A stretch of 64,000 nt of DNA from positions 37,525-101,524 of the forward strand of contig CAZOJI010000010.1 in NCBI GenBank assembly GCA_964580055.1, in the 5' to 3' direction. The translations under genes were made by a program, and so were the position numbers. This stretch comes from JBDGYW01 sp964580055. GTDB lineage: Bacteria; Gemmatimonadota; Gemmatimonadetes; Gemmatimonadales; GWC2-71-9. Below are positions 63,994-64,000 of the stretch, in pieces. Within the stretch, counting starts at the first letter, position 1; each line of letters begins with the position of its first letter. Below the pieces are notes generated by a model. It was not told the DNA's origin. It did no database searches and worked only from the letters and a program-made list of their open reading frames with translations.

Positions 63994-64000
63994 ATGCAAC
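63994..64000 (+). CDS. Start of a gene cut by the window edge
   Basis: ATG CAA C at the very end of the window, preceded by the purine-rich GAGAGAGGAAGAG that would make a strong ribosome site. Only two codons are visible, so the product cannot be named. Confidence 0.45.

Noticed and set aside
63526..63999. Upstream extension of the dCache-CheD frame to the window edge
   Set aside because: The translated extension is Arg/Cys-rich with no coding character and would place a long segment before the membrane anchor.
1..64000. CRISPR array, IS element or prophage
   Set aside because: No spaced direct-repeat array, transposase, integrase or phage structural gene was seen on either strand.

Overview
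The window is 64 kb of moderately GC-rich, densely coded bacterial chromosome with many GTG and TTG starts. No tRNA, rRNA, IS element, prophage gene or CRISPR array was recognised. Gene content suggests an uncultured, probably marine Gemmatimonadota or a close relative. The pointers are many secreted metal-dependent hydrolases (tandem amidohydrolases, M28, S9, C69, gamma-glutamyltransferase), a sortilin/BNR-type relic, a sigma/anti-sigma pair with glycogen-binding (AMPK-type CBM) modules, a DUF4382 lipoprotein and a DUF4003 protein. This assignment is inferred from gene content only; there is no phylogenetic marker to test it.

Layout. 1-8.5 kb: the 5' part of an acyl-CoA dehydrogenase, a TauE/SafE exporter, and an electron-transfer region. 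That region holds a tetraheme cytochrome, a minus-strand trio (haem-binding EB_dh-like protein, cupredoxin/polyferredoxin fusion, small cupredoxin) and a divergent multiheme-TPR cytochrome. 8.5-16 kb: a BNR-protein relic, a triple RidA lipoprotein, an ECF sigma/anti-sigma/CBM operon, a DUF4382 lipoprotein and an outer-membrane barrel. 15.9-22.3 kb: AddA and AddB recombination helicase-nucleases. 22.5-30.4 kb: a minus-strand run of PgsB-PgsC-PgsW-like proteins, then a small exported protein, a 12-TM permease, a 54-residue membrane protein, a deacylase and a C69 dipeptidase. 30.5-37.4 kb: a MATE transporter, a B12-type radical SAM enzyme, argG, argH and a hot-dog protein. 37.5-49.6 kb: a broken TauE/SafE gene, an M28 peptidase, an amidohydrolase pair ending in a 17-bp terminator, an amidohydrolase relic, gamma-glutamyltransferase, a DUF4003 protein, a MOP-superfamily flippase, a pRiA4b ORF-3 protein and a small membrane ORF. 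49.6-64 kb: a DPP-IV-like peptidase, a membrane-anchored reductive-dehalogenase-like protein, AmrS, a relic with an in-frame TGA, a DUF4153 protein, an NtrC-type regulator with a Cys-rich hybrid kinase, and a dCache sensor fused to a CheD-like domain.

How the parts may work together. The most system-like regions are three. (1) The Cu/Fe-S/haem module could move electrons from the membrane to periplasmic carriers, but no terminal reductase is visible here. (2) The PgsBCW-permease-deacylase-dipeptidase run looks like a pathway that makes or polymerises an amide-linked compound and also moves and cleaves it. (3) The sigma/anti-sigma operon may couple transcription to an alpha-glucan-like ligand. 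The functions proposed for these systems are inference; the gene families are much better supported.

At least four gene relics (8.55, 37.6, 43.8 and 55.2 kb) show ongoing gene loss in the gaps between intact genes.
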